Origin: Chromatocurvus halotolerans
Lineage (GTDB): Bacteria; Pseudomonadota; Gammaproteobacteria; Pseudomonadales; Halieaceae
Assembly (NCBI RefSeq): GCF_004340525.1
Contig: NZ_SLWX01000010.1
Location: forward strand, 62,001-126,000
DNA length: 64,000 bases
Direction: 5' to 3'
A program made the translations under genes and the position numbers. The notes below the pieces were generated by a model, which was given only the letters and a program-made list of their open reading frames with translations, had not been told where the DNA came from and did not search any database. Positions 18,958-27,259 of this stretch are shown here, one piece after another. The number at the start of each line of letters is the position of its first letter. The first letter of the stretch is position 1.

Positions 18958-19428
18958 ATGACAGGCCTGAAGAAACCCGATCGCAAGCAGCTGGAAGCAT
19001 GGCTTGCCGACTCCCACGTGACCTTCGATCACTGCGGTGATTGCGAGGGCCTGCACCTCGCGGCCCTGCAGTCTGTGGACGGCGTGATAGACAGCCGGAT
19101 CTTCCTTGAGCACTGGGGCATCCTGTTCACCACGGAACTGGAGATACGCCCCATGGCCATGCTGGCTGTCTGCGCCGATCTGGGCCGGCTCAACATGAAT
19201 TACCCGACGCTGAAGGTGTTCCTCGATATCGTTGACGATGCAACACCGCAGCTGGTGATCGCGGGCACGCTGCCGATGGGGGCGGGTCTCAGCGAGGCCC
19301 AGTGTGCTCACTTTGTGTCCACGACCATGGAAGGAACCCGCGAGCTCGCGGCCGAATGCCTGGCACTGGACTACCTGTTCCCGGAGGGAAAGAGCGAGCG
19401 AGCGCCGCCGAGCCGCGCATTGCACTGA
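18958..19428 (+). CDS. ybjN: YbjN family protein
   Basis: 156-aa protein that aligns end to end by eye with E. coli YbjN. MTGLKKPDRKQLEAWL corresponds to the E. coli N-terminus, HCGDCEGLHL to its CDNCQALHL, and LKVFLDIVDDATPQLVI to the VKAFLDMQDDNLPKLVV stretch. The ATG at 18958 gives the family length; the ATG at 18934 would add eight residues without a better ribosome-binding site. YbjN has a type III secretion chaperone-like fold and affects motility, biofilm and stress phenotypes in enterics, but its biochemical role is not settled. Ends four bases before the convergent MFS gene. Confidence 0.85.
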   Translation: MTGLKKPDRKQLEAWLADSHVTFDHCGDCEGLHLAALQSVDGVIDSRIFLEHWGILFTTELEIRPMAMLAVCADLGRLNMNYPTLKVFLDIVDDATPQLVIAGTLPMGAGLSEAQCAHFVSTTMEGTRELAAECLALDYLFPEGKSERAPPSRALH

Positions 19429-19432
19429 CGGG

Positions 19433-20728
19433 TCATCCAGGGGGCCACGCGTCGCGGCGCTCTGTCTGCATCAGCCAGCGCCGCTTGCGCGCGAGCAACA
19501 GCGTCGCCAGCAGGCCGAACAGACCAAACCCCAGCAGTGATGGGGCGAAACCGAAGGCGTCCGCCAGCGCGCCAAGAATGAACGCGCCGACAGCGGGCGT
19601 GCCCATCGCCAGCACTGTCCAAAGACTGAGCACGCGGCCGCGGAAGCTGTCGTCCACACGCAACTGCGCCAGCGCCTGACAACCTGTGCCTACCATCGTT
19701 GTGATCATGCCGACCGCCATCACCAGCAAGCCCACTGCCACCGTTCCCGGCAGGACGTAGATCAGCATCAGTGCCAGTGACCCCACCACCAGGCTCCCGA
19801 TCACAATGGACAGCAGTTGGGTCTCATTGCCGCTTTGCCGGGAAATAATGAGACCGCCGACAATCGACCCCACGCCCGCGCAGGCGGTCAGAATGGCAAG
19901 TGTGGATGCGTCGCCGCGCAGGAGCTTGCCCGACAGCGCCGGCAGCAGCTCGATCGCCGTGCGTCCGAGCATGCCGTTGATCAGCGTGAATGCGAGGATC
20001 AGACGGATACCCCGGTGCTGCCTCGCGTAGCGCAGTCCCGCTGCGAGTTCAACGCCCATGGAACGCGAAGCACTGGCATGCGCCGCCTTCCCGACACGCA
20101 GGGAGAGCATGACCGGCAGCGTCGCGAGAAAAAGCAGGCTGGACGCCAGAAACGCCCAACCCACTGAAACCACGGCAAGCAGACCCGCACCCGCCGCTGG
20201 ACCGACAATTCTTGAGGTATTGAAGACAATCGCCGAATAACCAATGGCGCTGGGCAGCGCATCGCGGGTGACCAGCCTTGGAATCAATGCCAGGCGAATC
20301 GGTGTGTGCGCTGCCGTGGCTGCCCCAAGCAGCACTGCGAGACAGAGCAACACCGACAGGGAAAACAGGCCAAGCGCCAGTGTCAGCGCCGTGCCCGCGG
20401 CAATTGCCGCCTGACAGGTCAGCGTGACGAGCAGCCCGTTGCGTGGATTGATCCTGTCGGAAACGATGCCGAATATCGGCGATAGAACAAAGGTGGGCAG
20501 AAGCATGAGGCTGGCGACCACACCCACCCAGAACGCGGATTCAGTCAGGTCCCAGGCGCTCCAACCCAGCAGGAAACGCAGGAGCCAGCCGGCGAATGTG
20601 GAAAAACAGCTGGAGACGAAGTAACGTCGGTACAGCGGCTCAGCAAACGCAGAACGGTGCCGGGATGACTCGCTGGCGTCCGGAGCGATCAATGCAGTAC
20701 CTGAAACCCATCCTGAAAGGGAACGGGA
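19433..20728 (-). CDS. MFS transporter (DHA3/EntS-like)
   Basis: 431-aa membrane protein with about 12 hydrophobic segments. The loop 2-3 motif is FGIVSDRINPRNG (about residues 90-102), typical of the DHA3 group that includes enterobactin exporter EntS and macrolide pumps. The start is uncertain. I use the ATG at 20728 (MSRSLSGWVSGTAL) because the frame continues upstream into the divergent Yip1 gene, although no strong ribosome-binding site is visible. Substrate unknown. Confidence 0.8.
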   Translation of the reverse strand, partial: SRSLSGWVSGTALIAPDASESSRHRSAFAEPLYRRYFVSSCFSTFAGWLLRFLLGWSAWDLTESAFWVGVVASLMLLPTFVLSPIFGIVSDRINPRNGLLVTLTCQAAIAAGTALTLALGLFSLSVLLCLAVLLGAATAAHTPIRLALIPRLVTRDALPSAIGYSAIVFNTSRIVGPAAGAGLLAVVSVGWAFLASSLLFLATLPVMLSLRVGKAAHASASRSMGVELAAGLRYARQHRGIRLILAFTLINGMLGRTAIELLPALSGKLLRGDASTLAILTACAGVGSIVGGLIISRQSGNETQLLSIVIGSLVVGSLALMLIYVLPGTVAVGLLVMAVGMITTMVGTGCQALAQLRVDDSFRGRVLSLWTVLAMGTPAVGAFILGALADAFGFAPSLLGFGLFGLLATLLLARKRRWLMQTERRDAWPPG

Positions 20729-20840
20729 CATTACCGGCAATGACGGCAGGGCGCAAACCGTAGCCAGGCCAGATGCCGAGACACCCCGCGGCGAGGGCAC
20801 CATCAGTGCCGACGCTATCTGACGATACAAGGAGACCCGC

Positions 20841-21521
20841 ATGACTGACAACACAGCCTTCAATCCTGACGCGATTATTCGCAAGGTCAGATGGGTGATC
20901 ACCGATCCCGGCGGTTATTTCCGACAAATGCCACGCAGCGGCGGTTTCGTGGAGCCCATGGTGTTCATTGCGATCATGGCCGCCGTGCTTGGTGTTATCT
21001 CCGCCGTATGGGCCTTGTTCGGGGCTACCACGGGAGTCGTGGCCGGTGGTTTTTTTGCCGCGCTTATCATTACGCCGATCGCCGCGGTGATCGGCGCCTT
21101 TATCGGCGCCGCCATCCTGTTCGTGATCTGGAAGCTCATGGGCTCGGGTGAAAACTACGAGACGGCCTTCCGCTGCCAGTCCTCGGTGGCCGCCATCTAT
21201 CCTGTCGTCGGCATCGTTTCCATCATTCCTTATGTCGGCAACATTCTTGCCATTGCCTGGGGCGCTTTCCTCATGATCGAGGCCAGCGTTCAGGTCCATG
21301 GACGCTCGCGCAAACTCGCCACCACCGTATTCGGCATACTCGCCGTGCTGCTGATCCTGTCCAATACGGCAGGTGAACGCGCGTCGCGGCAGATGGCCGA
21401 GCGAATGGAAAACATGGGCTCGGAGTTCGAGGGTTACGAAGAGATGTCGCCAGAGGAAGCAGGCCGCAAGATGGGTGAATTCCTGCGAGGCATGGAGGAG
21501 GCACAGAAGAAAAACAACTGA
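20841..21521 (+). CDS. Yip1-domain inner-membrane protein
   Basis: 226-aa protein with a Yip1-type membrane domain: five predicted helices between about residues 35 and 180, starting after an N-terminal amphipathic region DPGGYFRQMPRSGGFVEP. The family is widespread in bacteria but without assigned function. The C-terminal 45 residues are soluble, charged and probably helical (ERASRQMAERMENMG to EEAQKKNN). A strong AAGGAG precedes the ATG. Monocistronic by position; a 10-bp-stem hairpin follows at 21567. Confidence 0.8.
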   Translation: MTDNTAFNPDAIIRKVRWVITDPGGYFRQMPRSGGFVEPMVFIAIMAAVLGVISAVWALFGATTGVVAGGFFAALIITPIAAVIGAFIGAAILFVIWKLMGSGENYETAFRCQSSVAAIYPVVGIVSIIPYVGNILAIAWGAFLMIEASVQVHGRSRKLATTVFGILAVLLILSNTAGERASRQMAERMENMGSEFEGYEEMSPEEAGRKMGEFLRGMEEAQKKNN

Positions 21522-21566
21522 CCCTGCCGCATGGGCGGGGCAGTCCGCTCCCACCCTCCCGACCAT

Positions 21567-21590
21567 CCGGGATCAGCTGGCTGATCCCGG
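21567..21590. terminator. Perfect hairpin without U-tract after the Yip1 gene
   Basis: CCGGGATCAG-CTGG-CTGATCCCGG is a 10-bp perfect stem with a four-base loop, 46 bases after the stop. No T-run follows on either strand, so it is a weak or Rho-dependent terminator, or an mRNA-stabilising stem. Confidence 0.4.
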
Positions 21591-21664
21591 CTCCGCCTCC
21601 AGCGCAAGACGACACAAACCGCAAACCCTGCCGGCCCCGGTGGCAAATCGGCAGGTGGTCACTC

Positions 21665-21693
21665 TTGACAGCGACCTTAATTGGGATTATTTT
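21665..21693 (+). promoter_or_regulatory. Predicted sigma-70 promoter of the DUF5666 lipoprotein gene
   Basis: Consensus TTGACA at 21665-21670, a 17-base spacer and TATTTT at 21688-21693. Transcription would begin near 21700, about 77 bases before the ATG. The region is markedly AT-richer than its surroundings. Confidence 0.6.
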
Positions 21694-21776
21694 CCCATTC
21701 TGAGAATCGCGCGTTCATTGCACACCCGTGATGACATTCGTTAGAGAAGCCCGGCAGGGCCATCAGGAGATGAACC

Positions 21777-23522
21777 ATGAAAACGACAAGCACCGGTAAA
21801 CCCGTCATGACCGCCAGCGCCCTTGCACTGGTCCTGACTGCCTGCGGAGGCGGCGGTGGCGGTGGCGGCTTTGTCGGCAACACGGCCACGGAGTCGGTCA
21901 CCGGTGGTGGCAGCACCAGCAGCGTCGGCCAGAGCACCACAGGCACCATTGACGGCTTCGGCAGCATTTTCGTGAACGGTGTCAGGTTTGAGACCGATGA
22001 CGCCGAGGTGCTCATCGACGGCGAGAGCCGCGGCGAGGACGCGCTCAGTGTGGGCATGGTCGTTACCGTGCAGGGTGAGATCAATGACGACGGTGTCAGC
22101 GGCACCGCACAACGCATTCTTTACGACGACGAGCTGACCGGACCGGTTACCAGTATTGAGTACAGCCCGGACGGCGATGCACTGCTCATGCGCGTTCTCG
22201 GGTTCGCCGTGATCGTCGAGCGCAACGGCACGCGCTTTGACGACACGACCTTTGACACCCTTGCCGTGGATGACGTGGTGGAAGTCTCCGGCTTTATCGG
22301 CCAGGGCAACCGGCTGCGCGCGACACGGATCGAACGCAAATCGCGCTTCCAGCCCGGCCGCACAGAAGTGGAACTGAAAGGCCGGGTGCGAAACCTCACC
22401 GCCACCACCTTCACCCTCGGCGAGCTCACCGTGGACTACAGCAATGCAGAGCTGGACGATATCGACAGCGGCGGGCTCGAGGACGGGCTGCTTGTGGCAG
22501 TTGAAGGCACGTTGAATGGCAGCACCATTACGGCCAGTGAGGTGGAAGGCGAGGATGAGCCCAACCGCGGCGGGCGTTTTGCCGAGGGCGAAGCGGTGCG
22601 TCTTCACGGCAGTGTGTCCCGCTACGTGAGCAACGCCGATTTTCGACTCAACGGCACACCGGTGGATGCGTCATCGGCAGGTTTCAGTCCCGCCGACCTC
22701 ACGCTCTTCAACGGCGCCGTAGTGCAGATAAACGGCACCTGGAATGGCAATGTGCTGGTCGCAGACGCAGTCGAGGCCCGCCGCGGGAGAATCAAGCTTG
22801 AAGCCAGCGTGGATGATGTCGATGCCGGCGCCGGTGAAATCAGTCTGCGGCTGTTCTCCGGCACAGTCGACGTTCTGGTAGACGCTCGCACCCGATTCGA
22901 TGATGAAACCGACCAGGTCAGGCGTATGACCCTGGCCGATGTTCGCAGCGGTGACTTTCTTGAAATCGAGGCTTACCTGTTGGGAGATCGACTGATTGCC
23001 ACGCTGGTGGACCGGGATGACCCCGACGATGACGTGATCAGGGCACCCGTTGAATCCTTCGTGGCAAATTCGGAAATCACGCTTCTTGGCATCACCTATC
23101 AGATCGGCGATACCGACTACGAAGATGCGGATGACAACACGGTGGATGCCGACAGCTTTTTCAGTCTCCTCCAGATCGGTGATCTGGTTGAAATTGAAGA
23201 CAAGGAAGACGCCGACGGCGTGGCCGATGACATCGAGCTCGAAGACCGGCTCCGGCTGGAGGGGACTCGGGAGTTCGGCTGTGGCTTCGAGGATGACAGC
23301 AGCAGCTGCGATGATTCAGTCTTCGATGACGAATCATCGGACGACACCTCCGGGGATGACGATCTCGACGAGAGCGACTCGCTGGACGATGTCACCGACG
23401 ATGATTCCCTGGACGATGACGTGACCGGTGACGACCTCTCCGAGGACGACATCGACGATGCAACAACAGACGAGACTGATGGCGACACAACGGATGAGGA
23501 AGAGGCCGACGACGGGATCTGA
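21777..23522 (+). CDS. DUF5666-repeat lipoprotein with acidic C-terminal tail
   Basis: 581-aa predicted lipoprotein: signal peptide followed by the lipobox LTAC (Cys at about residue 22) and a poly-Gly linker. The body is a series of beta-rich units of about 65-75 residues of the DUF5666 type (for example GTIDGFGSIFVNGVRFE, ELKGRVRNLTATTFTLGE, VRLHGSVSRYVSNADFRLNG). The last 80 residues or so are extraordinarily rich in Asp, Ser and Thr, with a short Cys pair (FGCGFEDDSSSCDDS) before the tail. Function is unknown. The tail could bind Ca2+ or other cations, but that is inference. Own promoter at 21665. Confidence 0.82.
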   Translation: MKTTSTGKPVMTASALALVLTACGGGGGGGGFVGNTATESVTGGGSTSSVGQSTTGTIDGFGSIFVNGVRFETDDAEVLIDGESRGEDALSVGMVVTVQGEINDDGVSGTAQRILYDDELTGPVTSIEYSPDGDALLMRVLGFAVIVERNGTRFDDTTFDTLAVDDVVEVSGFIGQGNRLRATRIERKSRFQPGRTEVELKGRVRNLTATTFTLGELTVDYSNAELDDIDSGGLEDGLLVAVEGTLNGSTITASEVEGEDEPNRGGRFAEGEAVRLHGSVSRYVSNADFRLNGTPVDASSAGFSPADLTLFNGAVVQINGTWNGNVLVADAVEARRGRIKLEASVDDVDAGAGEISLRLFSGTVDVLVDARTRFDDETDQVRRMTLADVRSGDFLEIEAYLLGDRLIATLVDRDDPDDDVIRAPVESFVANSEITLLGITYQIGDTDYEDADDNTVDADSFFSLLQIGDLVEIEDKEDADGVADDIELEDRLRLEGTREFGCGFEDDSSSCDDSVFDDESSDDTSGDDDLDESDSLDDVTDDDSLDDDVTGDDLSEDDIDDATTDETDGDTTDEEEADDGI

Positions 23523-23627
23523 CCCATCCGCCTTCCGGGTCTTAGCAACGGGGCCCGGGATGCCGCGACCCGCTCGGAGTGTGCTAACGTGCGTCGTTAT
23601 TCACTCATCGGCGGCACTTGATCGGGC

Positions 23628-25061
23628 ATGACAGCGGCGGGTCAAAAAGACGGGGACCGGGCAGCGCTGGAGGCCCTGCAGGCAGATATCCAGCAGAAGC
23701 GCTTCGCTTCTGCCCTGGAGCGCAGCCGTGAAATCCTTGAGGATGACACTGATGCGGGACCTGCAGTCTGGGCGCTATGCGGCAAGGCACTGGAGGGGCT
23801 TCAGCGCAATGACAACGCGCTGTCCATCTACCTTCAGGGCCTTGAGAAATACCGCGACAATGCGCGCCTGCATCTGTACGCCGGACATGCCCTGACCCGT
23901 GCGGGTGAGTCACGACAGGCCGTTCATCACTTCCATCAGGCTCTCAGGATCAGTCCCTCGCTGCTGGATGCCTACCGGGGGTTGCTGAACTTCGAGGCCG
24001 TGCACCCGGACAGCCGGGACACCGCGCGCATTCTCTCGGTAGCGTTGAACGAGTCCCGCAACGAGATGGATCGTGCACGTGCCTGCTTCCTGCTGGGTCA
24101 GATTTCCGTGGATGCCGGTCGCGACGATGTCGGCTTTACCTTTTATCGCCGTGCCAACCACCTTGTCGGCAATGGCTTCAGTGCCCGGCAGCGACAGTTC
24201 ATGGTCCCGGCCTCCACGCTGGCGATCAACCGACAGCATTTCCGTGGCCCGGAGGGCAGAAAGCTCCCCGGCGAGAGCTGTCCGGCCATTATCATCGCGG
24301 GACTGCCGCGCTCCGGGAAAAGCCTCGTGGAATCGCTGCTGGCAGCGGATGTCCGCATTCTGCCCGGGGGCGAGCTGGCGTTTGTTCGCCGCTTTGTGTC
24401 CGACCTCGACACCTCAAAGAATATTGCCGATCTTGCTGAGGACCTTCGCCGCAGGGCCACGCAGAGTCCGCATGGCTCGCCGCTCGCGCGCCGCTACCTC
24501 GATTATGCACATCGCGCACGGCCCGATCACCCGCCGCGTTATGTCACGGACACCTCACCGGCCAATCTGCGACGCATTGGCTACCTGTCACTACTGCACC
24601 CCGATGTACCGATTGTCTTTTGTCGGCGGAATCCACTGGACCTGGCTGTCGCCCTGTATTTCAAGCATTTCAAGACCGGCCACGGCTACAGCTACAGCCT
24701 GGGGACGATAGGCAGGGCTATTGCCAGATCAGAAAGGCTAATGGCGCACTGGCTGCGTGAATTACCCAACCCGATGGCCACGGTGCATTACGAATCGCTC
24801 ACCAGGGATCCCACCGGAGCGCTGCAGGCACTTGCCCGGGATCTTGAACTCGATATCCATGTCGGCCATCCGGCAGCACCTGATGGCCCTTCTGCAACGC
24901 CGGAATCCGAATGGCGTCTTTTCACCTCACGCTCAATCGATTCCCACGGCAGCATCCGGCCCGACCTGATAGGCTTTGGCGCTCGCTTCCAGCGGCAGAT
25001 GCAGGCCGCGATGACTGCGTACAAGGAGGACTATGCAAACGCCCCTCGCATCGAAGTTTGA
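23628..25061 (+). CDS. TPR-containing sulfotransferase (first of three), divergent P-loop
   Basis: 477-aa protein: TPR-like helical repeats over about residues 1-190 (ALCGKALEGLQRNDNALS, LHLYAGHALTRAGES) and a Sulfotransfer_3-type domain from about 220. The PAPS 5'-phosphosulfate loop reads AGLPRSGKSLVESLL, where relatives have RSGTT, so both threonines are changed. The 3'-phosphate region is PIVFCRRNPLDLAVALYF (about 327-344), which is conserved. Family members move sulfate from PAPS to peptides, glycans or small molecules. It overlaps the PrnB-like gene by 29 bases, which implies coupling. Substrate unknown. Confidence 0.85.
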   Translation: MTAAGQKDGDRAALEALQADIQQKRFASALERSREILEDDTDAGPAVWALCGKALEGLQRNDNALSIYLQGLEKYRDNARLHLYAGHALTRAGESRQAVHHFHQALRISPSLLDAYRGLLNFEAVHPDSRDTARILSVALNESRNEMDRARACFLLGQISVDAGRDDVGFTFYRRANHLVGNGFSARQRQFMVPASTLAINRQHFRGPEGRKLPGESCPAIIIAGLPRSGKSLVESLLAADVRILPGGELAFVRRFVSDLDTSKNIADLAEDLRRRATQSPHGSPLARRYLDYAHRARPDHPPRYVTDTSPANLRRIGYLSLLHPDVPIVFCRRNPLDLAVALYFKHFKTGHGYSYSLGTIGRAIARSERLMAHWLRELPNPMATVHYESLTRDPTGALQALARDLELDIHVGHPAAPDGPSATPESEWRLFTSRSIDSHGSIRPDLIGFGARFQRQMQAAMTAYKEDYANAPRIEV

Positions 25062-26211
25062 CCACTGGATACGCCAGGACTTCCGCGACATGAATACCGC
25101 GCTGGAGGAGCTGTACTTCGCCCAGGAGAATCGGGACAACCTGGAAGGGGTCGGCGACGGCATCAAGCAGCAGCTGGTTACCGAGGGTCGGGACTACATT
25201 GCGCAATTGCTCAGGGAGGGGAACACCGATGAGGGCTTTGACCACGGCTTCGAGCTGCTGGGCAACGTGGGGTTCTACATGGCAGCGTGCCGGCGCCACG
25301 GCATCACCGACCCGGCACGCGAAACCCGATCCCCATTGAGAGAAGCCTCCGCACTGGCCATGCAGCTGGGGGCCTCACTGGGCGCTGTTCCTCGCTTCGC
25401 CTCGAGCCACCTGGAAACGCACAACCGGGCCGTCAATGGCGTCTACAAGACCTTCACGGCACTCAACGACGAGCGCATTTTCATTGACTACAATACGCGC
25501 GGCGTTTTCGGCTACATTCGCACCGCCGAGGCGCTACTGCACTCTCTGCCGCTGGGTGTGTCCCACCCGGTCACCCTCGACCTGCTGCGGGTTGCCCGGG
25601 CAGCCCTGGAGGACGTCTTTGCCTCCAACCAGGAGCTGTTCACCGCGCTTGATATGCAGCGTTTCTTCTTCTGCATCCGGCCCTATTACAAGCCACATCG
25701 GGTCGGTCTGCGCGAGTACCGCGGGGCGAACGCCGGCGACTTTGCGGGCATCAACGTGATCGATCTCCTGCTCGGCCTGTGCCGCGCCGACGACCCCTAT
25801 TATTCCCAGCTGCTTGTGGACAAGTTTCTGTTCATGCGGCCCGAGGACCAACTGCTGCTTCGCGACTGCATGCGGCGCAAAAGCCTGCTGAACAGCTTCC
25901 TGGAGGAAGCCGAGGAGCACGCCGGGGAAGACTGGTTCCAGACCAACGTGTCTGCATTCCTTGAGGTATGCGAGGCACATGGCAGGGTTGCTGTTCAACA
26001 CCATGAACTACTGGTCGAGAAGTATATCGTGCAGCCGGCGTCGGACGCTGGCCTCGAGGACAAGGCAGATCTCAGTGCCAGCGGGCCGCCGCTGCCTGTA
26101 TTACTCAAGGGCCTGAAGACACTGTGCGATCTGCGCTCCGCGGCACCGCGGGATGACATCCCGTCCCGCTATCGGGATATCGGGCGACTCAAGGCTTGTG
26201 TCCACCGATAA
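25033..26211 (+). CDS. PrnB-like (DUF1864) haem protein of the IDO/TDO superfamily
   Basis: 392-aa protein. Its middle part (IRPYYKPHRVGLREYRG, about residues 218-234) lines up with the ELRPFYEPIRVGGQSYLG stretch of pyrrolnitrin enzyme PrnB. LETHNRAVNGVYKTF matches PrnB's N-T-A-A-D...SYT region. VQHHELLVEKY (about 319-329) aligns with the PrnB segment that carries the proximal haem histidine. PrnB rearranges 7-chlorotryptophan and belongs to the tryptophan/indoleamine dioxygenase superfamily. The start is the ATG at 25033, preceded by AAGGAGG inside the sulfotransferase gene. The actual substrate is unknown; an indole or tryptophan residue is plausible. The 3' end overlaps the convergent di-haem gene by 23 bases. 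Confidence 0.68.
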   Translation: MQTPLASKFDHWIRQDFRDMNTALEELYFAQENRDNLEGVGDGIKQQLVTEGRDYIAQLLREGNTDEGFDHGFELLGNVGFYMAACRRHGITDPARETRSPLREASALAMQLGASLGAVPRFASSHLETHNRAVNGVYKTFTALNDERIFIDYNTRGVFGYIRTAEALLHSLPLGVSHPVTLDLLRVARAALEDVFASNQELFTALDMQRFFFCIRPYYKPHRVGLREYRGANAGDFAGINVIDLLLGLCRADDPYYSQLLVDKFLFMRPEDQLLLRDCMRRKSLLNSFLEEAEEHAGEDWFQTNVSAFLEVCEAHGRVAVQHHELLVEKYIVQPASDAGLEDKADLSASGPPLPVLLKGLKTLCDLRSAAPRDDIPSRYRDIGRLKACVHR

Positions 26212-27256
26212 ACGCCTTCGGTGGCGCAAAGTGCGGGGGCACCTCACCCGTCAGGGACGTCAGAAAACTCACGATCTCCCCTGTAGCGCCGTCGTCAGGA
26301 TCTCGCCCGAGCTGGACCCGTGACATGACGCGAACTGCCTGCGCCAGCGTCGGCACCGAGGCATCGTGGAAATAGGGCGCCGTCTCTGCGACGTTGCGCA
26401 ATGAGGCAACCCGGAAGACATCGCGGTCCGCGTCGCGGCCGCTGACCTCCATCACGCCGTGATGCGGCTCGTCGGAGCCCGTATGCGCCCAGTAATCCGC
26501 CATCAGGCCAAACTTCTGCAGTGACTGGCCGCCCAGTAGTTCTCCGTTGTGGCAACCGGCGCAGCCCACATCCATGAAACGCCTGAGACCCGATTTCTGT
26601 GTTTGCGTCATCGCGGCATCGTCGCCCGTCAGCCACGCATCGAAGGGGGCCGGCGTTCGCAGGGTGCGCTGGTAGGCTTCCAGCGCCTCGCCGTAATGAT
26701 CGACGGCCAGCGGCTCATCGGCATCGGGAAAAGCCGCTGCGAACCGCGAGCGGTAACCGTGCTCGATCAGCGACGCCAGGATATCCTCCCGCTGATCAAA
26801 ACCCATCGAGCCAGTAATGGAACCCAGCGCCTGCGCCTTTCCGGACGGACGGTCAGCCAGCCAGCGCAAGCCCGCACCCGCTGTCTGCGTATTGAAGACG
26901 GTCATTGAGTGAAAGCCGGTCCGGCCGCCGCGGGCAGTTGTGGAGCGAGCACGCCGATCCGAGCCATGGTCCTCGATCAGATGGCAGCTGGCGCAGGCGG
27001 TGTCGCCACTTGAGGACAGGCGGGGGTCCCAGAACAGGGCTCGCCCAAGGGTTGCCTGCGGAGCATGGCGCTCTTCAGGAGTCACCTCCGGGATGGCAAT
27101 AAAGTGGGTTCTGGCCCGTTCCCGCAATGTTACGTCGGCCCGCGCAATCTCTATCGGCCTTACGAGAACGGCACAGACTGCCAGCAGGAGCAACCGGCGC
27201 CAACACGGCATCAACAGCCGGATTGACGACGGTGCCCAACCACTTTTCGTCGCCAT
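26189..27256 (-). CDS. Di-haem cytochrome c peroxidase/MauG family protein
   Basis: 355-aa exported protein. After a signal peptide (hydrophobic RLLLLAVCAVLV, cleavage probably near ARA-D at about residue 40), it has two c-type haem sites, CASCH (about 88-92) and CAGCH (about 230), and the family motif RVASLRNVAETAPYFHD. Members are bacterial cytochrome c peroxidases, MauG (TTQ formation) and MbnH (tryptophan oxidation in the methanobactin system). I cannot assign one of these roles from sequence. It starts four bases after the stop of the TonB receptor upstream, so receptor and di-haem protein are co-transcribed. ATG at 27256 chosen; 27211 is an alternative. Confidence 0.88.
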   Translation of the reverse strand: MATKSGWAPSSIRLLMPCWRRLLLLAVCAVLVRPIEIARADVTLRERARTHFIAIPEVTPEERHAPQATLGRALFWDPRLSSSGDTACASCHLIEDHGSDRRARSTTARGGRTGFHSMTVFNTQTAGAGLRWLADRPSGKAQALGSITGSMGFDQREDILASLIEHGYRSRFAAAFPDADEPLAVDHYGEALEAYQRTLRTPAPFDAWLTGDDAAMTQTQKSGLRRFMDVGCAGCHNGELLGGQSLQKFGLMADYWAHTGSDEPHHGVMEVSGRDADRDVFRVASLRNVAETAPYFHDASVPTLAQAVRVMSRVQLGRDPDDGATGEIVSFLTSLTGEVPPHFAPPKAFIGGHKP

Positions 27257-27259
27257 CAA

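Noticed and set aside
18754-19425. 223-codon minus-strand open frame opposite ybjN
   Set aside because: The plus-strand frame aligns along its length with YbjN; the minus-strand frame also runs through the operon promoter.
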